From: JANYHF01 sp031393505
GTDB lineage: Bacteria; Pseudomonadota; Alphaproteobacteria; Rhizobiales; Hyphomicrobiaceae
Length of the DNA: 64,000 nucleotides
NCBI GenBank assembly: GCA_031393505.1
Contig: JANMVX010000270.1
Location: 12,542-76,541, forward strand
Direction: 5' to 3'
The notes under the pieces are model-generated. The model had not been told where the DNA came from. It ran no database searches and saw only the letters and a program-made list of their open reading frames with translations. A program made the translations under genes and the position numbers. Every line of letters begins with the position of its first letter. Position 1 is the stretch's first letter. Shown piece by piece: positions 51,881 to 60,956 of this stretch.

Positions 51881-54361
51881 ATGGAATGGCTCGTATTGGT
51901 TCTGGCGATCGCCGCCATCTTCGTTCTGGCGATGCGCCGGTCGCGGCTGGTGGTGTGGGGCGCCACAGCCGGCGCCGTTGCGGTGCTGTATTGGCTGGCG
52001 ACGCCGACCGGGCACACGCTGTCGCTGTTCCCGGTTTTGCTCATGCTGATCCCGGCCGCCGCGTTCTTCGCGCTGAACGTCGACAAAGTGCGCCAGACTC
52101 TGATTGGGCCGATCTTCACGGTTGTCCAGAAAAGCCTGCCGCCGGTTTCGGAGACGGAGTCTGCGGCGCTTGAGGCGGGTACGGTTGGTTTGGACGCGGA
52201 GCTTTTTTCCGGTACGCCCGATTGGGCCAAGCTGAAGGCCGTCCCGCCGATACAACTCACGACCGAGGAGCGCGCTTTCCTGGACGGGCCCACCGAAGAG
52301 CTCTGCAAGATGCTCGACGATTGGGAGATCCGGCACAACCAGCACGACATACCCGAGCGCATCTGGCGCTATGTGTCCGAGAAGGGTTTTCTCGGCATGC
52401 TGATTTCCAAGGAGCACGGGGGCTTGGGATTTTCCGCCCAGGCCCAATCCTTGATCATCGGCAAGATTTCTTCGCGCAGCCCTGACGCCGTCACGGTGGT
52501 GATGGTGCCCAATTCGCTCGGGCCGGGCGAACTGATCGAGAAATACGGGACGCCCGATCAGAAGGAGCATTTTCTGCCGCGGCTCGCCAAGGGACTGGAG
52601 ATCCCCTGCTTCGGCTTGACCGGGCCGACCTCGGGATCGGACGCCGCCAACATGCGCGACATCGGCGTGGTGACCAAGGGTCAGCACAACGGCCAGGAGG
52701 TGCTTGGCATCAAGTTGAGCTGGGACAAGCGCTACATCACGCTCGGCCCCAAAGCGACGTTGCTGGGATTGGCGTTCCATCTGCTCGATCCCGAAAAGCT
52801 CCTTGGGCAGACCGACGACATCGGCATCACGCTCGCCCTTATTCCCGCTAACCATCCCGGCGTGCGCATCGGCCGCCGCCATTTGCCGTCCGGCGCGGCG
52901 TTCCCGAACGGTCCGAATTGGGGCGAGGACGTCTTTGTGCCGATGGACTTCGTTATCGGCGGCCAGGAGAAGGTCGGCCAGGGCTGGCGCATGCTGATGG
53001 AGTGCCTATCGGCGGGGCGCTCGATCTCGCTCCCGTCTTCGGCGGCGGCGGGCGCCAAGACCATGCTGCGCGTCACCACGGCCTATGCCCGCATCCGCCG
53101 CCAGTTCGGCATCGCCGTCGGCAAGATGGAGGGCATCGAGGAGCCGCTCGCCTTGCTCACCGAGAACGCCTACGTGCTGGAAGCCGCGCGCGGCGTGACC
53201 GCCTCGATGGTGACGCGCGGGGAAAAACCCTCCGTGCTCGGCGGGTTGCTGAAATATCAGTCGACCGAGCGCATGCGCGATAGCGTGAACGCAGCCATGG
53301 ACATTCACGGCGGGCGCGGCATTTGCGACGGGCCGGCCAACTATCTGCAGTCGGCGTACCAGATGGTGCCGGTGGGCATCACGGTCGAGGGGGCGAATAT
53401 TCTCACGCGCTCGCTGATCACGTTTGCCCAAGGGGCGCTGCGCGCGCATCCCTACCTGTACAAAGAGATTCAGGCCGCGCAGCAGAAGGACCCGGCCAAG
53501 GGCGTCGCGGACTTCGAGCATCTGCTGATGGATCATGTGGCGTTCAGCGTCTCGAACCTGTTCGGCGCGCTGTTCCACAATGTCACCCTCGGGCTGTTCG
53601 CGAATGCGCCGTCCGACGCGGGACGCACGGGCACGTGGTATCGCCAGCTGTGGCGGGCTTCGCGCACGTTCGCATTCGTGGCCGATATCACCGTGGCCAT
53701 GCTGGGTGGTGGCCTGAAGACCAAGCAGCGCATAACCGGCCGCATGGCGGACGCGCTCTCAGAGCTCTATTTGCTCTCCTGCGTGCTAAAACGTTACGAG
53801 GACGACGGACGAATTCTCGCCGATATGCCCTTTGTGGAACTGGCGGCGCGCAATGGATTGCACCGCTTTCAGGTGGCAATCGGCGGGGCGATAGACAACT
53901 TCCCGATCGCGCCTGCCCGCTGGCTGATGCGCTTCGTCGCCTTCCCGCTGGGCGCGCGCATGCGTCCCGCCAGCGACCGTCTCGCCCGAAAAGCCGTGGC
54001 CCTGGTGCTGGAGCCGGGCGACGCGCGCGACCGGCTGACGCGCGAGATTTTCGTGAGCCACGACGCCAACGATCCAGTCGGGCTGCTGGAGCATACGCTA
54101 CCCAAGGTGGTCGCCGCCGAGGAGGCGCAGCGCAAGCTGGAGCGTGCGGTGCGCAAGGGCGAGGTGAAGCGGTACCATGGCCGCGACTGGATCGCCGAAG
54201 CCAAGACCAAAGGCATCATCACCGAAGCCGAGGCGGTACAACTTCGCGAGGCCGAGGATCTGACGGCGCGCGTGATCGCCGTCGATCACTTCGATCCGGA
54301 CGAGGTCAAGCCGAATTTCCGTGTGCTGTCGAATGCGACGACCAGCAAGGCGGCGGAATGA
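51881..54361 (+). CDS. fadE: Long acyl-CoA dehydrogenase, FadE type
   Basis: An 826-residue enzyme that introduces the first double bond in fatty acyl-CoAs, passing electrons to ETF. Two N-terminal TM helices (about 2-20 and 25-65) anchor it, unlike the short soluble dehydrogenases. The catalytic domain contains GKISSRSPDAVTVVMVPNSL, FGLTGPTSGSDAANMRD and RRQFGIAVGKMEGIEEPLA; the C-terminal FadE-specific extension runs past residue 600. Length matches E. coli FadE (about 814). I use ATG 51881 (longer in-frame start at 51809 lacks support). It heads a group with fadJ- and fadI-like genes, separated by repeats. Confidence 0.93.
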   Translation: MEWLVLVLAIAAIFVLAMRRSRLVVWGATAGAVAVLYWLATPTGHTLSLFPVLLMLIPAAAFFALNVDKVRQTLIGPIFTVVQKSLPPVSETESAALEAGTVGLDAELFSGTPDWAKLKAVPPIQLTTEERAFLDGPTEELCKMLDDWEIRHNQHDIPERIWRYVSEKGFLGMLISKEHGGLGFSAQAQSLIIGKISSRSPDAVTVVMVPNSLGPGELIEKYGTPDQKEHFLPRLAKGLEIPCFGLTGPTSGSDAANMRDIGVVTKGQHNGQEVLGIKLSWDKRYITLGPKATLLGLAFHLLDPEKLLGQTDDIGITLALIPANHPGVRIGRRHLPSGAAFPNGPNWGEDVFVPMDFVIGGQEKVGQGWRMLMECLSAGRSISLPSSAAAGAKTMLRVTTAYARIRRQFGIAVGKMEGIEEPLALLTENAYVLEAARGVTASMVTRGEKPSVLGGLLKYQSTERMRDSVNAAMDIHGGRGICDGPANYLQSAYQMVPVGITVEGANILTRSLITFAQGALRAHPYLYKEIQAAQQKDPAKGVADFEHLLMDHVAFSVSNLFGALFHNVTLGLFANAPSDAGRTGTWYRQLWRASRTFAFVADITVAMLGGGLKTKQRITGRMADALSELYLLSCVLKRYEDDGRILADMPFVELAARNGLHRFQVAIGGAIDNFPIAPARWLMRFVAFPLGARMRPASDRLARKAVALVLEPGDARDRLTREIFVSHDANDPVGLLEHTLPKVVAAEEAQRKLERAVRKGEVKRYHGRDWIAEAKTKGIITEAEAVQLREAEDLTARVIAVDHFDPDEVKPNFRVLSNATTSKAAE

Positions 54362-54390
54362 TGATGGAAACTCAGCCGGTGCGTCGGTCC

Positions 54391-54589
54391 ACCTTCTCCC
54401 CCTGCTTAGGGGGAGAAGGTGGCGCTCTTGCGCCGGTTGAGGGGCGGCTGCGGGGACCGACGATGGGTTGGCGCCTGGTAGCACCAGGGCCGGAGCTTGC
54501 GGCTGCCCCTCACCGACCGCGTGGCTCTTGGCGCAAAAAGGCGCCTGCGAGACGCGGTCTCCTCTCCCCTTGAAGAATGGGGAGAGGAG
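54391..54589. repeat. Multi-hairpin repeat, copy 3, reversed
   Basis: In reverse orientation relative to copies 1, 2 and 4: closing hairpin CCTTCTCCCCCTGC / GGGGGAGAAGG at the left, then GAGGGGCGGC, CGGCTGCCCCTC and CACGCGGTC words, and GGGGAGAGGAG at the right end. It lies 29 bp after the fadE stop and 50 bp before the next gene, so it divides the beta-oxidation group. Confidence 0.9.
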
Positions 54590-54639
54590 AGTCCCCGCCG
54601 GCAAGTTGCATTCGATTTTGAGAGAAGAAAGTTCCCCCC

Positions 54640-56640
54640 ATGCCCGCCGACATCAACGCACTCAAAGACTGGCGCTTCTCGGTCGATCAGGAATCCATCG
54701 CCTGGGCCGTGTTCGACCGCGAGGGAGAGCGCGTCAATACGCTCAGTTTCCGTGCAATTGAGGAACTGGGCGCTATCGTGGCTCAGGCCGAAACGCTCGC
54801 GGCCGCAGGAACGATCAAGGGCGTCGTCTTCATCTCGGGAAAACCGGCCAGCTTCATCCACGGCGCCGACATCCGTGAGTTTGATAGCTTCCGCTCCGAA
54901 GGCGAAGTCCGCACTGGCGTTACTCAGGCCACGGAAATTCTGGACCGGCTGGAAAAACTCAGCGTGCCCACAGTCGCCGCCATTCACGGTATGTGTCTTG
55001 GCGGCGGTTTAGAGCTGGCGTTGGCCTGTTCCTGGCGCATCGCCGACCGGGACGACGCTACGCGCCTGGGGTTCCCCGAAGTGAAACTTGGCATCTTCCC
55101 TGGCTTTAACGGGACTTTCCGCTCGATCCGCCAAGCTGGCCCAACCGCCGCCATGACCGCCATGCTCACTGGCAACATGTTGCGCACCGGCGCGGCCAAG
55201 GGCATGGGGCTCATTGATGAATTGGCCGCCTCCCCGGCCAATCTGCGCTGGATGGCGCGCAAGGCGGTGCTCGCCAACAAGCGCTCCAAGGGCGCCGGTT
55301 TTGCCCAGAACATCATGCGGCAGTGGCCGGTGCGCGGCTTCCTGGCCGATCAGATGCGCAAGAAAACGCGCGAAAAAGTGCGCGAGGAGCACTATCCCGC
55401 GCCCTACCGGCTGATCGATCTGTTCGATCAATACGGCGGCAGCGACAGCGCCATGAAAGCCGCCGAGACCCGCCTGTTCGCGCCGCTGATGGTGAGCGAC
55501 ACGGCGCGCAACCTGCGCCGCGTGTTCAAGCTGTCCGAGGCCATGAAGGCGCAGGCCCCCAAGGGCGGCGACTTCAAGCCCAAGCGAGCGCATGTGATTG
55601 GCGCCGGCACCATGGGCGCGGACATCGCGGCCGTCTGCGTACTGGCCGGCATGGAGGTCAGCCTACAGGACATCAACGAGGAGCAGTTGAAGAAGGCGGC
55701 CGAACAGGCCAAGAAACTGTTCCGTAAGCGCCTGAAATCCCGCACCGAGGTCGACGCCGCCATGGCGCGTTTGCTGTTGGACGGCAAGGGCGAGCACCTT
55801 CCGCGTGCGGACGTTGTCATCGAAGCCGTGGTCGAAAAGCTCGAGATCAAGCAGAAGATCTTCAAGGACATCGAGCCGCGCATGAAGCCCGGCGCGGTGA
55901 TGGCGAGCAACACCTCGTCCATCATGATCGAGAAGATCGCCGAACCTTTGATGGACAAGGGACGCCTGATCGGCCTGCATTTCTTCAATCCAGTCCCCGC
56001 GCTGCCATTGGTCGAAGTGATCAAGGGTGTGGACAGCCGCCCCGAGGAAATCGCCAAGGGCTGCGCAGTGGTGACGGCCATCGGCAAATACCCGCTGATC
56101 GTCAAGAGCGTGCCCGGCTTTTTGGTCAACCGCGTGCTCGTGCCCTACATGATGGGCGCCATGGCCAAGCTGGATTCCGGCGTCGAGCGCGAGAAAATCG
56201 ACGAGGCGGCCAAGACCTTTGGCATGCCCGTGGGCCCGTTGGAGTTGGCCGATCAGGTCGGCTTGGACATCTGCAAGTTTGTGGCGGAAATCCTGGGCAT
56301 TTCGGCCGGAGCGATGGAAGGTTCCAAACTTGCGACCCTGGTGTCTGGCGGAAAATTCGGCAAGAAGACCGGCGAAGGCTTTTACGTCTGGAAGGACGGC
56401 AAGCCGGAGCAGAAGACGCCCGAACCTCCGTACAATGCCGTTGAACTGCACCTGCTCGGCGAAGAACTGGTCAAGCCCATGATCGACGAATGCGAGCGCT
56501 GCCGCGACGAGAAGGTGGTGGAAAGCGCCGACATGGTCGACGCCGGCGTCATCTTCGGGACAGGCTTCGCGCCGTTCCGCGGCGGGCCGCTGCATTACCG
56601 GGCGAGCCAGGGTGCTGTGACGAAGCGTGAGGCGGCGTAA
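54640..56640 (+). CDS. fadJ: Bifunctional enoyl-CoA hydratase / 3-hydroxyacyl-CoA dehydrogenase
   Basis: A 666-residue enzyme, shorter than E. coli FadB/FadJ (about 715-730). The N-terminal crotonase has the oxyanion segment ISGKPASFIHGADIREF and the catalytic glutamates in GMCLGGGLELALA and FPEVKLGIFPGF. The dehydrogenase half has the NAD-binding HVIGAGTMGADIAAV, catalytic SNTSSI and the histidine in GLHFFNPVPALPLVEVIKG. It converts enoyl-CoA to 3-ketoacyl-CoA. The gene symbol follows function; the exact orthology to FadB or FadJ is not certain. Confidence 0.9.
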   Translation: MPADINALKDWRFSVDQESIAWAVFDREGERVNTLSFRAIEELGAIVAQAETLAAAGTIKGVVFISGKPASFIHGADIREFDSFRSEGEVRTGVTQATEILDRLEKLSVPTVAAIHGMCLGGGLELALACSWRIADRDDATRLGFPEVKLGIFPGFNGTFRSIRQAGPTAAMTAMLTGNMLRTGAAKGMGLIDELAASPANLRWMARKAVLANKRSKGAGFAQNIMRQWPVRGFLADQMRKKTREKVREEHYPAPYRLIDLFDQYGGSDSAMKAAETRLFAPLMVSDTARNLRRVFKLSEAMKAQAPKGGDFKPKRAHVIGAGTMGADIAAVCVLAGMEVSLQDINEEQLKKAAEQAKKLFRKRLKSRTEVDAAMARLLLDGKGEHLPRADVVIEAVVEKLEIKQKIFKDIEPRMKPGAVMASNTSSIMIEKIAEPLMDKGRLIGLHFFNPVPALPLVEVIKGVDSRPEEIAKGCAVVTAIGKYPLIVKSVPGFLVNRVLVPYMMGAMAKLDSGVEREKIDEAAKTFGMPVGPLELADQVGLDICKFVAEILGISAGAMEGSKLATLVSGGKFGKKTGEGFYVWKDGKPEQKTPEPPYNAVELHLLGEELVKPMIDECERCRDEKVVESADMVDAGVIFGTGFAPFRGGPLHYRASQGAVTKREAA

Positions 56641-56643
56641 AAA

Positions 56644-56720
56644 GTAGGGACTAGGGACTAGGGACTAGAATCCCGTCAGTTTCTATCTATCCCTAGTCCC
56701 TAGTCCCTAGTCCCTCCTAC
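56644..56720. repeat. Tandem-unit palindrome (GGGACTA repeats)
   Basis: Left arm holds three units of AGGGACT (56645-56667), right arm three units of AGTCCCT (56694-56715), with GTAG and CTAC at the outer ends, so the whole forms a hairpin with a ~25-nt loop. The same design (tandem short unit, then its complement) is seen in the dnaE2 insertion at 41081. It starts 3 nt after the fadJ stop and ends 11 nt before the fadI start. Confidence 0.85.
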
Positions 56721-56731
56721 GGAACGCAACC

Positions 56732-58033
56732 ATGTCCAACCGTGACCTAAAACGCATCGCGATCATCGGCGGCAGCCGCATTCCGTTCTGCCGCTCCAAT
56801 TCGCTGTATGCGGAGCAGACCAACCTGAAGATGATGTCGACCGCCATTTCCGGGCTGGTGGACAAATACAAACTCTCTGGGGTCGCCATTGGCGAAGTGG
56901 TCGGGGGCGCGGTGGTCTCGCATTCGCGCGACTGGAATCTCGCGCGCGAAGCCGTCATCGACACCAAGCTCGCTCCCACCACCCCCGGCATCACCATGCA
57001 GCAGGCCTGTGGCACCAGCTTGCAGGCGGCCATCGATATCGGCGCCAAGATCGCGATCGGGCAGATCGAGAGCGGGATCGCCTGCGGGGCCGACACCACC
57101 AGCGACGCGCCGATCGTGTTTTCGCGAAAATTCGCGCAACGGCTCGTGGCCTTGCAACGCGCCCGCACCGTCATGGAACGGCTGGCCGTGTTCAAAGACT
57201 TTTCGCCTGGCGAGCTTTCTCCGCAGCCGCCCAACACCAGCGAGCCGCGCACCGGCCTCAGCATGGGCGCGCATACTGAACTGATGGCCCAGACCTGGAA
57301 AATCGCTCGCGCCGATCAGGATCAGCTGGCATACGAGAGCCATAAGAAGGCGGCGCAGGCCTATGCCGAGGGGTTCCACGACGACCTGATCGTTCCGTGT
57401 GCGGGCGTATTCCGCGACAACAATCTGCGAGCTGATATCGATCTCGCCAAACTGGCGACCTTGAAGACGGCATTCGAAAAATCCGAACGCGGAACATTGA
57501 CGGCCGCCAACTCCACGCCGTTGACGGATGGCGCATCGAGCGTGCTGCTGGCGTCCGAGGAGTGGGCGGCAAAGCGGGGCCTCGCCCCGCAGGCGTTCCT
57601 CACCTTCGGCGAAACCGCCGCCGTCGATTTCGTCGCCGGCGCCGGTCTGTTGATGGCGCCCACAGTCGCGGTTGCACGCATGCTGGATCGCGCCGGACTG
57701 ACGCTGCAAGACTTCGATTTCTACGAAATCCACGAGGCGTTCGCCGCCCAGGTGCTCTGCACGCTGAAGGCTTGGGAGGATCCCACCTACTGCAAGGATG
57801 TTCTGGGTAAAGACAAGCCGCTCGGGAGCATCGACCGCGCAAAACTGAACGTGAAGGGATCGAGCCTCGCCTACGGCCACCCGTTCGCCGCCACCGGCGC
57901 GCGCATCCTCGGCCTTGCCGCCAAACTGGTGGCCGACAAGGGCGGACGCGCGCTGATCTCGGTCTGCACCGCCGGCGGCATGGGCGTGACGGCGATCATC
58001 GAAGGGGCAAAGGGCGCGCGGCTGGGGGCTTAG
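56732..58033 (+). CDS. fadI: Acetyl-CoA C-acyltransferase (thiolase)
   Basis: A 433-residue thiolase that cleaves 3-ketoacyl-CoA to acetyl-CoA and a shortened acyl-CoA. The nucleophilic cysteine is in QQACGTSLQAA, the catalytic histidine in YGHPFAATGARI and the second cysteine in ISVCTAGGMGVTA. N-terminal block: IAIIGGSRIPFCRS. It follows the hydratase-dehydrogenase gene after a palindromic repeat; its ribosome site (ACGGAA) lies immediately beyond the repeat. Completes the beta-oxidation spiral with fadE and fadJ. Confidence 0.95.
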   Translation: MSNRDLKRIAIIGGSRIPFCRSNSLYAEQTNLKMMSTAISGLVDKYKLSGVAIGEVVGGAVVSHSRDWNLAREAVIDTKLAPTTPGITMQQACGTSLQAAIDIGAKIAIGQIESGIACGADTTSDAPIVFSRKFAQRLVALQRARTVMERLAVFKDFSPGELSPQPPNTSEPRTGLSMGAHTELMAQTWKIARADQDQLAYESHKKAAQAYAEGFHDDLIVPCAGVFRDNNLRADIDLAKLATLKTAFEKSERGTLTAANSTPLTDGASSVLLASEEWAAKRGLAPQAFLTFGETAAVDFVAGAGLLMAPTVAVARMLDRAGLTLQDFDFYEIHEAFAAQVLCTLKAWEDPTYCKDVLGKDKPLGSIDRAKLNVKGSSLAYGHPFAATGARILGLAAKLVADKGGRALISVCTAGGMGVTAIIEGAKGARLGA

Positions 58034-58075
58034 GCTCTGGCGTCAAATCGCTGGGCGACGGCGCGCCAATCCGAT

Positions 58076-58744
58076 CTACGTCTTTGGCAGCCAGTCAGGT
58101 GCCGGCCGTCGGTTCGTGGCGAGGTAGTTGGCCATCGCGCCCGCAACTGTTCGCACCGCCGGCCGCAGGGTCATGCGGTCGCGCCATCGGATAAGCTGGG
58201 GCGTTGCGTTCGTTATCGGCGCGCCTTTTCGATCACCGAACAGTTGCGCCATGTAGAAGGCGATATCAGCATACGTCAGATCTCCGGCGAGATAATCGCG
58301 CCCGGCGAGCTGCGCCTCCATCGACTCATAAAACATCGCCGCTGCGGCGCGCGCGGCTACCGCCGCAGGATCCGCGGGACGATCCTCCAAGAGCATCAAT
58401 CGAACGACGTGCGGAAAGTAGACTTCGTCAGAGCGATGCTCCAGCAAGCGGGCGCGGGCCCTTTCGGCTGCGCCAGCCGGCCAGAGCGCCGGGTGGGGCT
58501 TAAAGTCTTCAAAATACTCAAATATCTGCGTCGAGTCGAATATCTCCAGGTCGCCGTGTATGAGCACAGGCAGCTGTTTTTTGGGATTGATGCGCAGCAC
58601 GTCCGGGTGCGTCGGATCGTAGCGGTCCTCTTTCGTGAACGGCGCCATCACGAGTTCGAAATCCAGACACTTCTCGATGGCCGCTATCTGGGCCTTGGCG
58701 CCAAACATGCTCAAGGGGCCGGAGTAGAGCCGCATTGGCGTCAT
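58076..58744 (-). CDS. Glutathione S-transferase family protein
   Basis: A 222-residue GST fold protein. The N-terminal thioredoxin-like domain (RLYSGPLSMFGAKAQIAAIE) has Ser as the likely catalytic or glutathione-contacting residue, and the loop QLPVLIHGDLEIFDSTQI is the conserved cis-Pro and glutathione-binding region. The C-terminal helical domain follows (YLAGDLTYADIAFYMAQLFG). Start ATG 58744 with GGGAG upstream. The substrate is unknown. It is convergent with fadI. Confidence 0.9.
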   Translation of the reverse strand: MTPMRLYSGPLSMFGAKAQIAAIEKCLDFELVMAPFTKEDRYDPTHPDVLRINPKKQLPVLIHGDLEIFDSTQIFEYFEDFKPHPALWPAGAAERARARLLEHRSDEVYFPHVVRLMLLEDRPADPAAVAARAAAAMFYESMEAQLAGRDYLAGDLTYADIAFYMAQLFGDRKGAPITNATPQLIRWRDRMTLRPAVRTVAGAMANYLATNRRPAPDWLPKT

Positions 58745-58797
58745 GGTTTGAACTCCCTGATTTGGGCCGCTGCCCGATGCACCGATCTGCGCCCTCC

Positions 58798-59265
58798 TCA
58801 ACCATCCGTGTCGTGATCGGGATGCTGACGGTTGCTGGCGGCGATTGCGGCGAGCCGGCCTGGAAAAAGCGCCTCGCCGTCGGCCGTGGTTTCTTCCCGC
58901 AAGCCCGCCAGCTGATGAAACCAGGCAAGCCGCGATTCCGATCCGCTCTGCACGACCGGTGGAATTGCCGACGGCGTGTCCAGCGAGCCGAGCGTTACGG
59001 CAAGCGTGTCGGCCGCGTGCGACTCGAACGTCAACGGTGTGCCGCACGCGCCGCAAAAGCCGCGCTGGACGACGGCGGATGACGCAAACCAAGTCAAGGC
59101 GCCGCGTGTGACTTCGAAGGCGGATCGCGGCGTACTCGCCAGCGGCAAGAAGTAGTTCCCGGCCGCTTTCTGGCACATCCGGCAATGGCACAGGTGGGCG
59201 CTGGCCGGGTCCAGGTCGGCGCGGTAGCGAATGGCGCCACATTGGCAGCCGCCGGTGAGTTGCAT
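58798..59265 (-). CDS. GFA-family zinc protein
   Basis: A 155-residue GFA (glutathione-dependent formaldehyde-activating, CENP-V/GFA) family protein. Zinc-ligand cysteines appear in GGCQCGAIRY (C7, C9), HLCHCRMCQKAAG and GFCGACGTPLTF. The C-terminal part is SESRLAWFHQLAGLRE. The formaldehyde role of some members is disputed; related proteins bind glutathione or unknown ligands. Same strand as the GST downstream, 53 bp apart, so a joint thiol/glutathione function is plausible. Confidence 0.9.
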   Translation of the reverse strand: MQLTGGCQCGAIRYRADLDPASAHLCHCRMCQKAAGNYFLPLASTPRSAFEVTRGALTWFASSAVVQRGFCGACGTPLTFESHAADTLAVTLGSLDTPSAIPPVVQSGSESRLAWFHQLAGLREETTADGEALFPGRLAAIAASNRQHPDHDTDG

Positions 59266-59293
59266 GGTTTGGCTCTCTGAACTGGTGCGCCAG

Positions 59294-59944
59294 TTAGTTG
59301 GCAGGCAGGCGATTGATCACGGTGGCTACGGCCTCACCTAGCCGCCCTTGCATCTCGACATCGAGATGGATGCCATCATAGGCGCTGGTCACAATCACCT
59401 GTCCCGCGTCCAGGAATGCCGCCCCGTTCTGGGCCGCCACCGCCTCATAGAACGGCGAGAGCCGCAGCGATTTCTCATAGCCGCCCGCGAACATCTCGCC
59501 AAAAAACGCGAACGCGCCGAACGTGTTCAGGATCGGCGGCGGACAGATTACGACCGCCTTGGGCGCGCGCCCACTGCGTCCGGCTTCGGCGCGCGAAAGC
59601 TGCTTCAGCAGCACTTCGACGCCGCCCGCGATATCGAAGGGTCCCACCGAAAACCTTGCTTTCAGATCGTTCGTGCCCAGCATAATGGCCACGACGTCCA
59701 ACGGCATGTGGCTGCGAATGATGGCCGTGAAGGTCGAGGACCCGTCCAGCCACATCCCCTCGATGGGATCGGCATGCACCGTGGTGCGGCCGTTCAGGCC
59801 TTCCTCCACCACGCTCCAGTCCGGCCCGAGCGCCGCCCCCATGACGCGCGGCCAGCGCTCATGATCGGCGTAGCGGCCATCGGGACGCGGGACGGTGGCG
59901 TAGCCCCAGGTGTTGCTGTCGCCGTAGCAGAGGATGCGGGGCAT
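59294..59944 (-). CDS. SGNH/GDSL-family hydrolase
   Basis: A 216-residue esterase-like protein. Block I is RILCYGDSNTWGY with the catalytic serine S10 area, block III is MLGTNDLKARFS, and block V is SAYDGIHLDVEMQG with the Asp-His pair. It has no signal peptide, so it is probably cytoplasmic. Substrates of this family are esters such as arylesters or acyl lipids. It is upstream of the GFA protein on the same strand (28 bp), followed by the GST, forming a likely three-gene unit. Confidence 0.92.
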   Translation of the reverse strand: MPRILCYGDSNTWGYATVPRPDGRYADHERWPRVMGAALGPDWSVVEEGLNGRTTVHADPIEGMWLDGSSTFTAIIRSHMPLDVVAIMLGTNDLKARFSVGPFDIAGGVEVLLKQLSRAEAGRSGRAPKAVVICPPPILNTFGAFAFFGEMFAGGYEKSLRLSPFYEAVAAQNGAAFLDAGQVIVTSAYDGIHLDVEMQGRLGEAVATVINRLPAN

Positions 59945-59980
59945 TGGGAAACTCCGTTCACAGTGGACGAGGCAGGGATT

Positions 59981-60205
59981 CTCCTCTCCCGTTCTTACGG
60001 GGAGAGGAGACCGCGTCTCGCAGGCGCTTCTTCAGCGCCAAGAGCCACGCGGTCGGTGAGGGGCAGCGGCTGGGACAGGGCCCGGTGCTGTCGGGCACAG
60101 ACTTAACTACGACCCGTACGGAGCAAGCGGCTGCCCCTCATCTTTCGCTGGTTCCTCGCTTGCGCTCGGGCGACATCTTCTCCCCCTGAAAAAGGGGGAG
60201 AAGAG
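59981..60205. repeat. Multi-hairpin repeat, copy 4
   Basis: Left hairpin CTCCTCTCCCG / CGGGGAGAGGAG, then GACCGCGTCTCGCAGGCGC and CAAGAGCCACGCGGTC, GAGGGGCAGCGGCTG / GGAGCAAGCGGCTGCCCCTC, CTCAT, and closing hairpin CTTCTCCCCCTG / AGGGGGAGAAG. It lies between two leftward genes (SGNH hydrolase and GST), 36 bp before the SGNH start and 12 bp after the GST stop. Confidence 0.9.
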
Positions 60206-60217
60206 GAAAAAGCGCCG

Positions 60218-60871
60218 TCACGCCAGCTCGGCCTTCGCCCCGACGCCCCACTCCAGCATCGCCGGCAGCGCCATGAGCATCGCCCGGTAGGCCTCGGCCG
60301 AACCGTCGTCGCCGAAATCGGCCAGGTGCGTGCCGTAGCTGGTGAAGCGCGAGGCGACCGGCGCGAACATGGCGTCGGCGATGGTGAATGCGCCGAACAG
60401 GAATGGTCCGCCGCCGCCAAAGCGTTTGCGCGCATCGCACCAGATGTCGACCACGCGCGCGATGTCGCGGCGGCAGTCGTCGTTCATGTCGGGTTTCAGC
60501 CCGAGCGTTGAAAACTTCATAGGCAGCCGATAGCGCAGCTCACGGAACATCGAGTGCATTTCGGCCGAAATAGCGCGGGCGTGCGCACGGGCGGCAGGAT
60601 CGGCGGGCCAGAGTTTGGCCTCGGGATGCGCCTCATTCAGATACTCGGCAATGGCCAAGCTGTCCCAAACGGGAAGTGCGCCATCTTTCAGGACCGGAAC
60701 TTTCCCCGACGGCGTCCATTTGGCGATCAGCGCCTTGGTGTCCGGCTTGTCGAGCTGGATCACCACCTCCTGGAACGGCAGGCCTGCTTTCTTCATCAGC
60801 AGCCACGGGCGCAGGGACCACGAGGAGAGCTCCTTACTGCCGACGATGAGCGTGTAGGCGGTGGACGCCAT
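60218..60871 (-). CDS. Glutathione S-transferase family protein
   Basis: A 217-residue GST-like protein with the N-terminal fold YTLIVGSKELSSWSLRPWLLM (S-x-x-S-x-S region near the glutathione site), the cis-Pro loop SGKVPVLKDGALPVWDSLAI and a helical C-terminal domain with FLFGAFTIADAMFAPVASRF. ATG 60871 has GGAAGGAA upstream. Its composition fits the bacterial zeta/theta-like group. Substrate unknown. It shares strand but not operon with the SGNH/GFA/GST group because a repeat and a 274-bp gap intervene. Confidence 0.92.
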   Translation of the reverse strand: MASTAYTLIVGSKELSSWSLRPWLLMKKAGLPFQEVVIQLDKPDTKALIAKWTPSGKVPVLKDGALPVWDSLAIAEYLNEAHPEAKLWPADPAARAHARAISAEMHSMFRELRYRLPMKFSTLGLKPDMNDDCRRDIARVVDIWCDARKRFGGGGPFLFGAFTIADAMFAPVASRFTSYGTHLADFGDDGSAEAYRAMLMALPAMLEWGVGAKAELA

Positions 60872-60956
60872 GTGACGGTTCCTTCCGGTGCGATTGTGTT
60901 TGAGCCGCGCCCCTGGCAATACCTAGGCCTGACCTCAAGGAGCAATTGAAGAAACG

